NCBI GenBank assembly: GCA_964403795.1
Contig: CAYOHP010000179.1
Span: 1-11,723 of the forward strand
DNA: 11,723 bases
Origin: CAYOHP01 sp964403795 [NCBI: uncultured bacterium]
Lineage (GTDB): Bacteria; Muiribacteriota; UBA6191; CAZXTJ01
Reading direction: 5' to 3'
The notes beneath the pieces were generated by a model. It did no database searches. It was not told the origin of the DNA and saw nothing but the letters and a program-made list of their open reading frames with translations. Both the position numbers and the translations under genes were made by a program. This document shows positions 5,556-11,240 of this stretch, in pieces; position 1 is the first letter of the stretch, and each line of letters begins with the position of its first letter.

Positions 5556-8497
5556 GCGTGGCCGGGCCGTCGGCCCCGGAGTCGGCGGGACAGGATCCCC
5601 TGGTGGCCGCGCTGCGCGGGGCCTTGCCGGCGTCGCGTGTGCTCACCGGAAGGTTGGAGCGGCTCGCCTGGGGCACGGACGCCAGCTTCTATCGCCTGGT
5701 CCCCCGGGTCGTGGTGGTGGTCGAGACCGAGGCCGAGGTGGCAGCGGTCCTGGCGGCCTGCCGTCGGGAGGGGGCCTCGGTCACCTTCCGGGGAGCGGGG
5801 ACCTCGCTCTCGGGCCAGACCGTCACCGCCTCGGTGCTGGCGGTCTTGGGGGAAGGCTGGAAGCGCCTCCGGGTCGAGTCCGAGGGCCTGCGACTGGTGG
5901 CCGGGCCCGGGGTGGTGGGGGCCGAAGCCAACCGGGCGCTGGCGAAGTGGGGCCGGCGGATCGGCCCGGATCCGGCATCGATCTCGGTGGCCACCCTGGG
6001 CGGGATCGTCGCCAACAATTCCTCGGGGATGTGCTGCGGGACGGCGCAGAACGCCTACCGGACCATGCGATCGCTGCGGCTGATGCTGGCGGACGGGACG
6101 GTGGTGGACACCGGATCGGTCGAGAGCAGGGCGGCTCTGGCCCGGGCGCGACCCGAGCTGCTGGAGGGCCTGGCGGCTCTGCGACGGGAGGTGCTCGGGT
6201 ACCCACCGGGCGCCGAGCGGATCCGGGAGAAGTACCGGATCAAGAACACCACCGGCTACGGATTGAACGCGCTGGTGGAATTCGAGGACCCGGTCGAGAT
6301 CCTGGCCCGGTTGATGGTGGGTTCGGAGGGGACGCTCGGCTTCGTCTCCGAGGTGGTGCTCGACACCGTGCCCGATCCCCGCGCCGTGGCCACCGCATTG
6401 GTGGTCTACGAGGACGCCGAGCGGGCGGCCCTGGCGGTGCAAGCCCTGGCCGCGTGCGGTGGCGAGGAGGGAGGGACGGACGGGGTCGCGGCGGTCGAGT
6501 TGATCGACCGTGCCGGCCTTCGGGCCTTGGCCGGGAGGCCGGGCACGCCGGATTTCCTGGCGGGCCTTCCCGACGGAGCGACCGCGCTGCTCGTCGAGGT
6601 GGCCGGAGGGGACGAGGCCGCGCTCTCGGCGTGCGTGGCGTCGGCCGAGGCTGCCCTGGGCGAGGTGCCGTGCCTGGAGCGGATCCCGTTCACGGGCGAT
6701 CCGGTGGCCCGGGCTCGCCTCTGGAAGCTGCGCAAGGACCTCTTCCCGCTGGTGGGTGCGCTGCGGCCGGTCGGGACCACCGTGATCATCGAGGACGTGG
6801 CCTTCCCGGTGGCCCGGCTCGCCGAAGGGGTCGTGGGACTCCAGGACCTGTTCGCGGCCCATGGCTACACCGATGCCATCGTGTTCGGGCACGCCCTGGC
6901 CGGGAATCTCCACATCGTCTTCGCCCAGGGCTTCGAGGCCCCCGGCGAGGTGGCCCGCTACGCCAGGTTCATGGACGACCTGGCGACGCTGGTGGTCGAC
7001 CGCTTCGACGGTTCGCTCAAGGCCGAGCACGGCACCGGCCGCAACATGGCGCCCTACGTGGAGCGGGAGTGGGGGACCTGGGCGTACCGGCTCATGGTGC
7101 GGATCAAGCAACTCCTCGATCCCGACGGGGTGCTGAATGCCGGGGTGGTGATCAACCGGGACCGGCAGGTGCACCTGAAGGACCTGAAGCCGCTGCCGGC
7201 GGCCGGGGCCGAGGTGGACCGCTGCACCGAGTGCGGGTTCTGCGAGACCGCCTGTCCGTCGTACCGGCTCACCCTCTCGCCGCGCCAGCGGATCGTGGGA
7301 TGGAGGGCGATCGCGGGGGCCGGGCTGGAGGGCTCCGGGGAGGGGACGGGGCCCGGGTTCGAGGCGGGATCCGGGTTCGGGGGAGACGCCGGCCTCCGGG
7401 AGGCCTATGGATACGCCGGGCTCGATACCTGCGCCGCCTGCGGCCTCTGCTCCACGGTCTGTCCCCTGGGGATCGACACCGGGTCCCTGGTGCGCAGGGT
7501 GCGGGGCGAAGGTCGAGGTCCGTGGGAGGAGGCCGCGGCCGGCTTCGCGGCCCGCCACATGGACTGGGTCACAGCGGTCGGCCGGATGGGTCTCCGGGTG
7601 GCGGGCTGGGGTCGGGCGTTCCTCGGCGAGTCGGGGATGCAGGCGGTCTCGGACGCGGTGCGGGGGGTGGTCCCGGGGCTCCCTTCCTGGCGCGCCTCCA
7701 TGCCCGGTCCCGGTGTCGGGGCACCGGCGGGGAAGGCGGCCCGAAAGGCCCCGATGGGTCGGGTGGTCTACTTCCCCTCATGCGTGGCCCGCACCATGGG
7801 ACCGGGCCCCGGCGACGGGGAGCGGGACCCGCTGCCGGTGGTGTTCCGTCGCCTGCTCGAGAAGGCCGGCTTCGAGGTGGTGGTGCCCGAGGGGGTGGAA
7901 GGGCTCTGCTGCGGACTGCCGTTCGCTTCGAAGGGTCTGGGCGAAGTCGCCTCGGGGGCGCGGGACCGGCTCCGGAGGGCCCTCGACGCCGCCAGTCGCG
8001 GGGGGCGCGATCCGATGGTCACGGATACTTCGCCCTGCGCCTGGTGGACTGGGGGAGGGGCCGCGGGCGAAGTCGCGTCGGCGGCATCGTCGGCGCCGGT
8101 CGGGGTGCCTGCGGATCCGGCCGAGTTCCTCCATGACGCGGTGCTGCCGCGGCTCACGGTGCGGCACCGGGTCTCGTCGGTGGCGGTCCACGGCACCTGT
8201 TCGGGCCGCAAGCTCGGGACCGGCGGGAAGCTGGCGGCCCTGGCCGCGGCGGTGGCCGACCGGGTGGTGGTACCCGAGGGCGTGGGCTGCTGCGGGTTCG
8301 CCGGCGACAAGGGCTTCCTGGTACCCGAGCTCTCGGCCCACGCCTTGCGGGGCCTGGCGCCGCAGGTAAGGGAGTGCGCGGCGGTCTCCGGCGTCTCCAC
8401 CAGCCGCACCTGCGAGATCGGCCTGAGCGATGCGGCCGGGGTGCCGTACCGTTCGATCGCCCATTTCCTGGACGAGCTGGGGGAAGGCCCGGGATAG
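5552..8497 (+). CDS. FAD/iron-sulphur D-2-hydroxyacid dehydrogenase (YdiJ-type GlcD-GlcF fusion)
   Basis: This 981-residue protein fuses a GlcD/Dld-like flavoprotein to a GlcF-like iron-sulphur module, as in E. coli YdiJ (about 1,018 residues). The FAD-binding domain (about 48-200) shows FRGAGTSLSGQ (79-89) and ATLGGIVANNSSGM (147-160). The FAD-oxidase C-terminal domain (about 270-545) shows MVGSEGTLGF, the catalytic-type FGHALAGNLH near 446 and KAEHGTGRNM near 490. Two ferredoxin-like 4Fe-4S motifs follow: C558/C561/C564/C568 and C627/C630/C633/C637, separated by a glycine-rich stretch (about 588-618). Two CCG domains complete it: C744 with C786-C787, and C883 with C913-C914 and C954. It probably oxidises D-lactate, glycolate or D-2-hydroxyglutarate and passes electrons to the quinone pool; which one is not readable. 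The ATG at 5552 overlaps the amylase stop (ATGA) and lacks an obvious ribosome binding site, implying translational coupling. A longer in-frame start at 5366 would lie inside the amylase and is rejected. Confidence 0.92.
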   Translation: MSVAGPSAPESAGQDPLVAALRGALPASRVLTGRLERLAWGTDASFYRLVPRVVVVVETEAEVAAVLAACRREGASVTFRGAGTSLSGQTVTASVLAVLGEGWKRLRVESEGLRLVAGPGVVGAEANRALAKWGRRIGPDPASISVATLGGIVANNSSGMCCGTAQNAYRTMRSLRLMLADGTVVDTGSVESRAALARARPELLEGLAALRREVLGYPPGAERIREKYRIKNTTGYGLNALVEFEDPVEILARLMVGSEGTLGFVSEVVLDTVPDPRAVATALVVYEDAERAALAVQALAACGGEEGGTDGVAAVELIDRAGLRALAGRPGTPDFLAGLPDGATALLVEVAGGDEAALSACVASAEAALGEVPCLERIPFTGDPVARARLWKLRKDLFPLVGALRPVGTTVIIEDVAFPVARLAEGVVGLQDLFAAHGYTDAIVFGHALAGNLHIVFAQGFEAPGEVARYARFMDDLATLVVDRFDGSLKAEHGTGRNMAPYVEREWGTWAYRLMVRIKQLLDPDGVLNAGVVINRDRQVHLKDLKPLPAAGAEVDRCTECGFCETACPSYRLTLSPRQRIVGWRAIAGAGLEGSGEGTGPGFEAGSGFGGDAGLREAYGYAGLDTCAACGLCSTVCPLGIDTGSLVRRVRGEGRGPWEEAAAGFAARHMDWVTAVGRMGLRVAGWGRAFLGESGMQAVSDAVRGVVPGLPSWRASMPGPGVGAPAGKAARKAPMGRVVYFPSCVARTMGPGPGDGERDPLPVVFRRLLEKAGFEVVVPEGVEGLCCGLPFASKGLGEVASGARDRLRRALDAASRGGRDPMVTDTSPCAWWTGGGAAGEVASAASSAPVGVPADPAEFLHDAVLPRLTVRHRVSSVAVHGTCSGRKLGTGGKLAALAAAVADRVVVPEGVGCCGFAGDKGFLVPELSAHALRGLAPQVRECAAVSGVSTSRTCEIGLSDAAGVPYRSIAHFLDELGEGPG

Positions 8498-8532
8498 GAG
8501 ACCCGGGGGTTCCGGCCTCCCTCCTACCGGGT
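8495..8532 (+). repeat. interleaved inverted repeats at the end of the dehydrogenase gene
   Basis: Four consecutive six-base blocks occur in the order TAGGAG (8495-8500), ACCCGG (8501-8506), CTCCTA (8521-8526), CCGGGT (8527-8532). The first pairs with the third and the second with the fourth. They cannot all pair in one simple hairpin and, with no spacer bases, a pseudoknot would be strained, so two alternative six-base-pair hairpins are more likely. The first block includes the dehydrogenase stop codon. This may act in 3'-end formation, but there is no T tract. The rest of the gap to 8596 is purine-rich and featureless. Confidence 0.4.
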
Positions 8533-8596
8533 CGCTCCCGTCCGGCGCGGGCCGGGCGAGAGGATCGGGAAGGGGGGAAGCCGGAGGGGAAGCGGT

Positions 8597-8932
8597 CTAG
8601 CCGCGATAGCCGCGACCGCCTCGGTCGCCCCCGCGCCCACCGCGACCGCCGAAGCCGCCGCCGCCCCCGCCGTCACGTCGGGGAGCCCGCTCCTGGGCCT
8701 CGTTCACCCGCATCGGACGACCATCGACTTCGGTGCCGTCGAGGGCCTTGATGGCGCGATCGGCGTCCTCGGGGCTGGCGAACTCCACGAAACCGAAGCC
8801 GCGGGACCGGCCGGTCTCGCGATCGGTGAGCACGATCGCATCGGTGATCTCACCGTGCGCCTGGAAGATGCGACGCAGTTCGTCGCTGTCGGTGTTCCAG
8901 GACAGATTGCCTACAAAGAGCTTCTTGGCCAC
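8597..8932 (-). CDS. RRM RNA-binding protein with glycine/arginine-rich tail
   Basis: This 111-residue protein is a single RNA-recognition motif followed by a disordered tail, the layout of cyanobacterial Rbp and related bacterial RNP-1 proteins. RNP2 is LFVGNL (5-10) and RNP1 is RGFGFVEF (44-51), with the aromatic residues needed to stack on RNA bases present (F6, F46, F48). The domain ends near residue 82. The tail (88-111) is almost entirely Gly and Arg with a few Asp, Tyr and Phe, like eukaryotic RGG boxes. It is a cytosolic single-stranded RNA binder; members in other bacteria are often cold-responsive. The start is GTG at 8930-8932 with AAGGGA (8939-8944 on the - strand) six bases upstream. 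The gene lies 224 bases downstream of the basic-protein gene and has its own leader, so it is probably transcribed alone. Confidence 0.93.
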   Translation of the reverse strand: MAKKLFVGNLSWNTDSDELRRIFQAHGEITDAIVLTDRETGRSRGFGFVEFASPEDADRAIKALDGTEVDGRPMRVNEAQERAPRRDGGGGGGFGGRGGRGGDRGGRGYRG

Positions 8933-9060
8933 AGGGCATCCCTTCGTCTCGCCGGTCTCATCCGGCTCGCGAAGGAAGCGGAGGTTGCCTGCAAGAACCG
9001 TTCGGTGGTCCCGGGATCTGGAGCCTTCCAGCCCCGAGCCGACCGTTCATGGATCGAATA
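8933..9060 (-). promoter_or_regulatory. candidate promoter and structured 5' leader of the RRM gene
   Basis: No gene is supported between 8933 and 9156. On the - strand a TATTCG hexamer (9055-9060) could be a -10 box, which would give a leader of about 115 bases. Inside it, the sequence at 9009-9037 folds into a hairpin: an inner CTGGA/TCCAG stem with a four-base loop, a small internal loop, then a second GGG/CCC-based stem. A seven-base direct repeat ACCGTTC (as read on the + strand, 8997-9003 and 9042-9048) brackets the hairpin almost symmetrically. The hairpin is seen directly; the promoter and any control function are inference. Confidence 0.35.
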
Positions 9061-9141
9061 CAAGTACGCCGGCGACCCCGACCGCCAGATCTTTCGAATC
9101 GGGCGGAGGATCCCGGAGGGGGCCGCGAGGATCATCGGACT

Positions 9142-9156
9142 GCCCGCGAAGCAGGC
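9142..9156 (-). terminator. weak hairpin directly after the basic-protein gene
   Basis: Read on the - strand, GCCTG-CTTCG-CGGGC forms a five-base-pair stem (one G-T pair) immediately after the stop codon. It has no following T tract, so termination at this site is uncertain. Confidence 0.2.
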
Positions 9157-9348
9157 TCAGGGCTCCCGGTCCGGTCCGTCGGCAGCCTCTCCGGCGGGCA
9201 GCGGGGGAGTGGCGACCTCCTCGGTGGAAGACCCCTCGGGGAGGATGCCCAGCCTGCGCTGCTCCTTGCGTTCTTCCTTGCGGGCGCGCTTGGCGCTCTT
9301 GGCCTGGTCCCGCCTGCGCTTCTGGTGCTTGTAGTTCTGGTCCGACAT
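9157..9348 (-). CDS. small strongly basic protein of unknown function (63 aa)
   Basis: The product is 63 residues in two halves. Residues 7-33 are extremely rich in Lys, Arg, Glu and Gln (KHQKRRRDQAKSAKRARKEE and onwards) and should form a charged amphipathic helix. Residues 34-63 are Pro/Gly/Glu-rich and probably disordered. There is no signal peptide, cysteine or recognised domain. Short lysine-rich proteins of this type may bind nucleic acid or ribosomes, but that is inference from charge alone. The ATG at 9346-9348 is chosen because GGAGG lies five bases upstream (9354-9358). An in-frame GTG at 9358-9360 would place the ribosome binding site inside the gene. The start lies 15 bases after the stop of the Cys/His protein gene, so the two are probably co-transcribed. 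Confidence 0.7.
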   Translation of the reverse strand: MSDQNYKHQKRRRDQAKSAKRARKEERKEQRRLGILPEGSSTEEVATPPLPAGEAADGPDREP

Positions 9349-9363
9349 CCTTGCCTCCACGGT

Positions 9364-9759
9364 TCAGTCCGAGCCACCCTGCGAATCGGTATCCGGGATC
9401 CGACGGCCACGCCGATCGGGCTGGTCGCGGCCTCGGAACGCATGCCCGAGCCCCTCGAAGTAGAGGTTGCTGGAGAACCCGCAGTGGCTGCAGATCCGGC
9501 GCAGCGAGTGGTGGCCCTCGCCGCCGCAGCGTCTCTGCAGGTCGAACAAGTCCTCGCCGACCCGGATCCGCATGTGGCGGTACCAGAGGTGGACCAAGGC
9601 GATCTCGTCGTCCTCGCTCCACGTTGCCACCTCGACCTGGGTCGGGGCTCCTCGCCAGCGGGTCCGGGTCATCTCGGCGAGGGTGAGCCGGAGCAAGGCG
9701 AGATCATAGGCTGCGACCGCGATCCCAGCGGCCTCTGGAGCATTCACCGCGACGCCCAA
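9364..9759 (-). CDS. uncharacterised Cys/His-containing protein, start uncertain
   Basis: I do not recognise this protein. From the TTG at 9757-9759 it is 131 residues; from the first ATG in frame (9670-9672) it would be 102. The central part (about 45-75) is a plausible alpha/beta segment, VEVATWSEDDEIALVHLWYRH onwards. Residues 78-93 hold C78, H83, H84, C90, H92 and C93 in CGGEGHHSLRRICSHCG, a spacing that could bind zinc. The tail (109-131) is polar and likely disordered. Codon usage is strongly GC3-biased, supporting real coding sequence, and the frame stays open for more than 100 codons upstream, but I see no ATG or GTG there. A candidate extended -10 at 9812-9820 supports a start near the TTG. 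No Shine-Dalgarno sequence is visible for either start. It is the first gene of a probable pair with the basic protein. Confidence 0.6.
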   Translation of the reverse strand: MGVAVNAPEAAGIAVAAYDLALLRLTLAEMTRTRWRGAPTQVEVATWSEDDEIALVHLWYRHMRIRVGEDLFDLQRRCGGEGHHSLRRICSHCGFSSNLYFEGLGHAFRGRDQPDRRGRRIPDTDSQGGSD

Positions 9760-9811
9760 TCCCGGGAAGTCCGTCGGGACGAAGGTGTTCGTAGCGGCGA
9801 CCTCTCGCCGG

Positions 9812-9820
9812 AGGGTAGCA
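9812..9820 (-). promoter_or_regulatory. candidate extended -10 promoter for the Cys/His-basic protein pair
   Basis: On the - strand the sequence is TGCTACCCT, an extended -10 (TGnTAnnnT). Transcription would start near 9805, leaving a leader of about 46 bases to the TTG at 9759. No convincing -35 hexamer is seen, which is acceptable for an extended -10 promoter. Confidence 0.4.
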
Positions 9821-9960
9821 CGGATCCGATACGCCGGCCTGCGGTCCGCGGGGATGGGGAAGGCGATGTCGAGGTTGCGCGTCCGGTCCCGCGCGACCTG
9901 CGCGCCCCGCCCGGTCGACCGCTCTCGGATCCGCTTGGGAAGAGGCTTCCGGCCGATCGT

Positions 9961-9992
9961 GGTGGCGGCACCAGTCTTGCTGCACCGCCACC
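9961..9992 (+). promoter_or_regulatory. leader hairpin abutting the ribosome binding site of the 138-aa gene
   Basis: GGTGGCGG (9961-9968) and CCGCCACC (9985-9992) form a perfect eight-base-pair stem, with an inner CAG/CTG pairing possible in the loop. The 3' arm ends exactly where the Shine-Dalgarno stretch GGGAGGT (9993-9999) begins. The last four bases of that arm, CACC (9989-9992), could instead pair with GGTG (9997-10000) and cover the ribosome binding site, so the two folds exclude each other. The pairing is directly visible; a regulatory role is inference. No clear -10 box was found upstream on this strand. Confidence 0.4.
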
Positions 9993-10004
9993 GGGAGGTG
10001 TCCC

Positions 10005-10421
10005 ATGCAGGGTCCCGAACGGGTCGCCGTCTACCGGTCCGAGGCCGACCGGATCGCCGCCATGGTCCCCAGCCTGGAGGCCGTCGAAGGTTTCCTGGAG
10101 GGGGGCCGCTACCCAGGCCTGGCCGCCGTCATGGAGGTCGCCGATTTCTTCCAGAACCGGGCCGTCGCGTTCCACGCCCGACGCATCGCCCGCCCGCCCC
10201 AGGTGCCTGTGGATCCCCACGATCCGGGCTTCCGCACCTGGACCTCGAATTGGCTCCGCAAGGAGCACCGCAAGGCCCACGACCTCGCCTGCCGGGTGCG
10301 TGATGGACTGACCGCCGCCAAGGTCGAGAGCCGTGATCTCGCCCGCTGCCTGCACCGCTACCTGGGCCGACTCGCCATGCTCCTGCCCCTCGAGCAGGTC
10401 GGGTTGGCGCTCCCGGCCTGA
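10005..10421 (+). CDS. uncharacterised mainly helical protein (138 aa)
   Basis: I do not recognise this protein. It is 138 residues, cytosolic by the absence of a signal peptide or hydrophobic segment, and mostly helix-forming. Residues 22-62 look like two helices, a Pro-rich linker follows (64-74, RPPQVPVDPHD), and residues 78-130 form a basic then hydrophobic helical region containing NWLRKEHRKAHDLACRVRDG (82-101). There are two cysteines (C96, C115) and several histidines (H57, H72, H88, H92, H117), but no motif I can name. A hemerythrin-like or four-helix arrangement was considered and is not supported by the histidine spacing. The ATG at 10005 has a strong GGGAGGT five bases upstream, preceded by a hairpin. 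It is divergent from the Cys/His gene on the - strand and separated from the next gene by 96 bases that carry a fresh promoter. Confidence 0.72.
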   Translation: MQGPERVAVYRSEADRIAAMVPSLEAVEGFLEGGRYPGLAAVMEVADFFQNRAVAFHARRIARPPQVPVDPHDPGFRTWTSNWLRKEHRKAHDLACRVRDGLTAAKVESRDLARCLHRYLGRLAMLLPLEQVGLALPA

Positions 10422-10423
10422 CA

Positions 10424-10454
10424 CCGGGGACGGGTCCGAGGTGGCCGGTCCCGG
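10424..10454 (+). terminator. possible hairpin after the 138-aa gene
   Basis: CCGGGGAC (10424-10431) can pair with GTCCCGG (10448-10454) through seven base pairs with one bulged G, three bases after the stop codon. There is no T tract and the loop is 16 bases, so termination is only a possibility. Confidence 0.25.
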
Positions 10455-10463
10455 CTCGCGGGT

Positions 10464-10491
10464 TTCGGATCGGCAACCGGTCGACTACTCT
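10464..10491 (+). promoter_or_regulatory. candidate promoter of the exported 211-aa protein gene
   Basis: TACTCT (10486-10491) is a TANNNT -10 box. The -35 region contains TTTCGG (10463-10468) at a 17-base spacing. The ten-base string TTCGGATCGG (10464-10473) is identical to the one at 111-120 in the first operon's promoter, and lies within one base of the same distance from the -10 box. The predicted start is near 10498, about 20 bases before the GTG at 10518. Confidence 0.45.
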
Positions 10492-10517
10492 GGAGCCGAG
10501 CCCGGATTGGAGGCAGC

Positions 10518-11153
10518 GTGCGCCGGGGAAGGAGACTCTGGGGGCTTCTTCTCCCGGTGCTGCTCGCCGGTGGTCGGGGGGCCGGCTCCGGTCCGGCCAG
10601 GGCGGAGGGCGACCCCGAGGCGTGGCGGCCGCCGTTCAAGCGGGGCGAGGCCCTGCTCGACTCCGGGAGCTACGAGAGCGCCCGCCTCGCCTTCCGGGAG
10701 TCGGTCGACCTGGTGGCTCGCCAGCATGTCTACCCCTGCGAGATGCTGCCTCGGCTCCATCAGCTCGCAACCCGTCTCTGGGAGACGAGCCAGGACCGAC
10801 CGGACCTGCTGCGCAAGGCCGAACTCGCGAGCCGGGATCCCTCGCGTTTCTGCGGGAACAACATGGTCTGTCCCGCCGCCTGGTGCGCCAGAACCGCCCT
10901 GGTGCGCGGCCGGATCCTGCTCGCATTGGACGAAGCGAGGGTGGCCAGGGAATTCCTCCGGAAGGCCGTGAGCGGGTACGTGCGCCTGCGGACGAAGGAC
11001 CCGGACCCGGAGGGGGGACTTCCGGAGGAGGAGGTCGGGTCCGACCCCGACTTCGACCCGGGGGCCGAGGAGGCGGAAGCTCGTGCGCTCCTGGCCGAGG
11101 CCGGCGAGCGTCTGGGCGAGTCCTCCGCGGGCTCGGACGAGGATCCGGACTGA
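10518..11153 (+). CDS. exported protein of unknown function with TPR-like segment and Cys cluster
   Basis: I do not recognise this 211-residue protein. The N-terminus is a signal peptide: MRRGRR, a hydrophobic LWGLLLPVLLAGG core (7-19) and a likely cleavage after ARA (27-29). Residues 40-65 (FKRGEALLDSGSYESARLAF and onwards) resemble a single TPR helix pair, and 140-156 (RVAREFLRKAVSGYVRL) resembles another, so the mature protein may be a small helical-repeat domain. Four cysteines, C74, C112, C118 and C123, three of them in FCGNNMVCPAAWC, suggest disulphides or metal binding outside the cytoplasm. The last 50 residues are acidic and disordered in appearance. There is no lipobox, so it is probably soluble in the periplasm or secreted. 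The start is GTG at 10518 with GGAGG (10509-10513) four bases upstream. It is probably monocistronic, with its own promoter and a hairpin after the stop. Confidence 0.72.
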   Translation: MRRGRRLWGLLLPVLLAGGRGAGSGPARAEGDPEAWRPPFKRGEALLDSGSYESARLAFRESVDLVARQHVYPCEMLPRLHQLATRLWETSQDRPDLLRKAELASRDPSRFCGNNMVCPAAWCARTALVRGRILLALDEARVAREFLRKAVSGYVRLRTKDPDPEGGLPEEEVGSDPDFDPGAEEAEARALLAEAGERLGESSAGSDEDPD

Positions 11154-11160
11154 GCCGGGA

Positions 11161-11193
11161 CCGGACCCGCTCCGGGTTGCTCCCCGGGTCCGG
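11161..11193. terminator. hairpin between convergent genes, possible bidirectional terminator
   Basis: CCGGACCCG (11161-11169) and CGGGTCCGG (11185-11193) form a perfect nine-base-pair stem around a 15-base loop, seven bases after the stop of the exported protein gene. The next gene converges from the right and ends at 11241. The stem is strong and symmetric, so it could stop transcription from both sides. There is no T tract on either strand, so an intrinsic terminator of the classical kind is not proven. Confidence 0.45.
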
Positions 11194-11240
11194 CCTGGTC
11201 GCGGGCAGGTTGGTGGCGCGGTGGCAGCCTTCCCCCTGCC

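Noticed and set aside
5438-7558. A 706-codon open frame on the - strand across the amylase and dehydrogenase genes
   Set aside because: It lies antisense to two genes with clear catalytic and cofactor motifs. Its translation is Pro/Gly/Arg/His-rich with no recognisable domain, as expected for a GC3-driven shadow frame.
5947-8136. A 729-codon open frame on the + strand in another frame of the dehydrogenase
   Set aside because: It overlaps the dehydrogenase on the same strand and its translation is a Gly/Arg-rich low-complexity sequence with no domain.
8495-8532. H-type pseudoknot or riboswitch after the dehydrogenase gene
   Set aside because: The blocks are in pseudoknot order, but with zero bases in both crossing loops the fold is sterically unlikely. 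It is kept only as alternative hairpins.
9020-9048. Short leader peptide gene upstream of the RRM gene (ATG near 9050 on the - strand)
   Set aside because: An ATG-initiated frame of about 30 codons exists, but it has no ribosome binding site and no distinctive composition.
9049-10311. A 420-codon + strand frame covering the Cys/His and basic-protein genes
   Set aside because: The - strand genes have the better ribosome binding sites and protein-like sequence; the + strand translation is Gly/Pro/Arg-rich and runs out of frame through the 138-aa gene.
10005-10421. Hemerythrin-like metal-binding protein
   Set aside because: There are several histidines, but the H...HxxxE and HxxxxD spacings of hemerythrins are not present.
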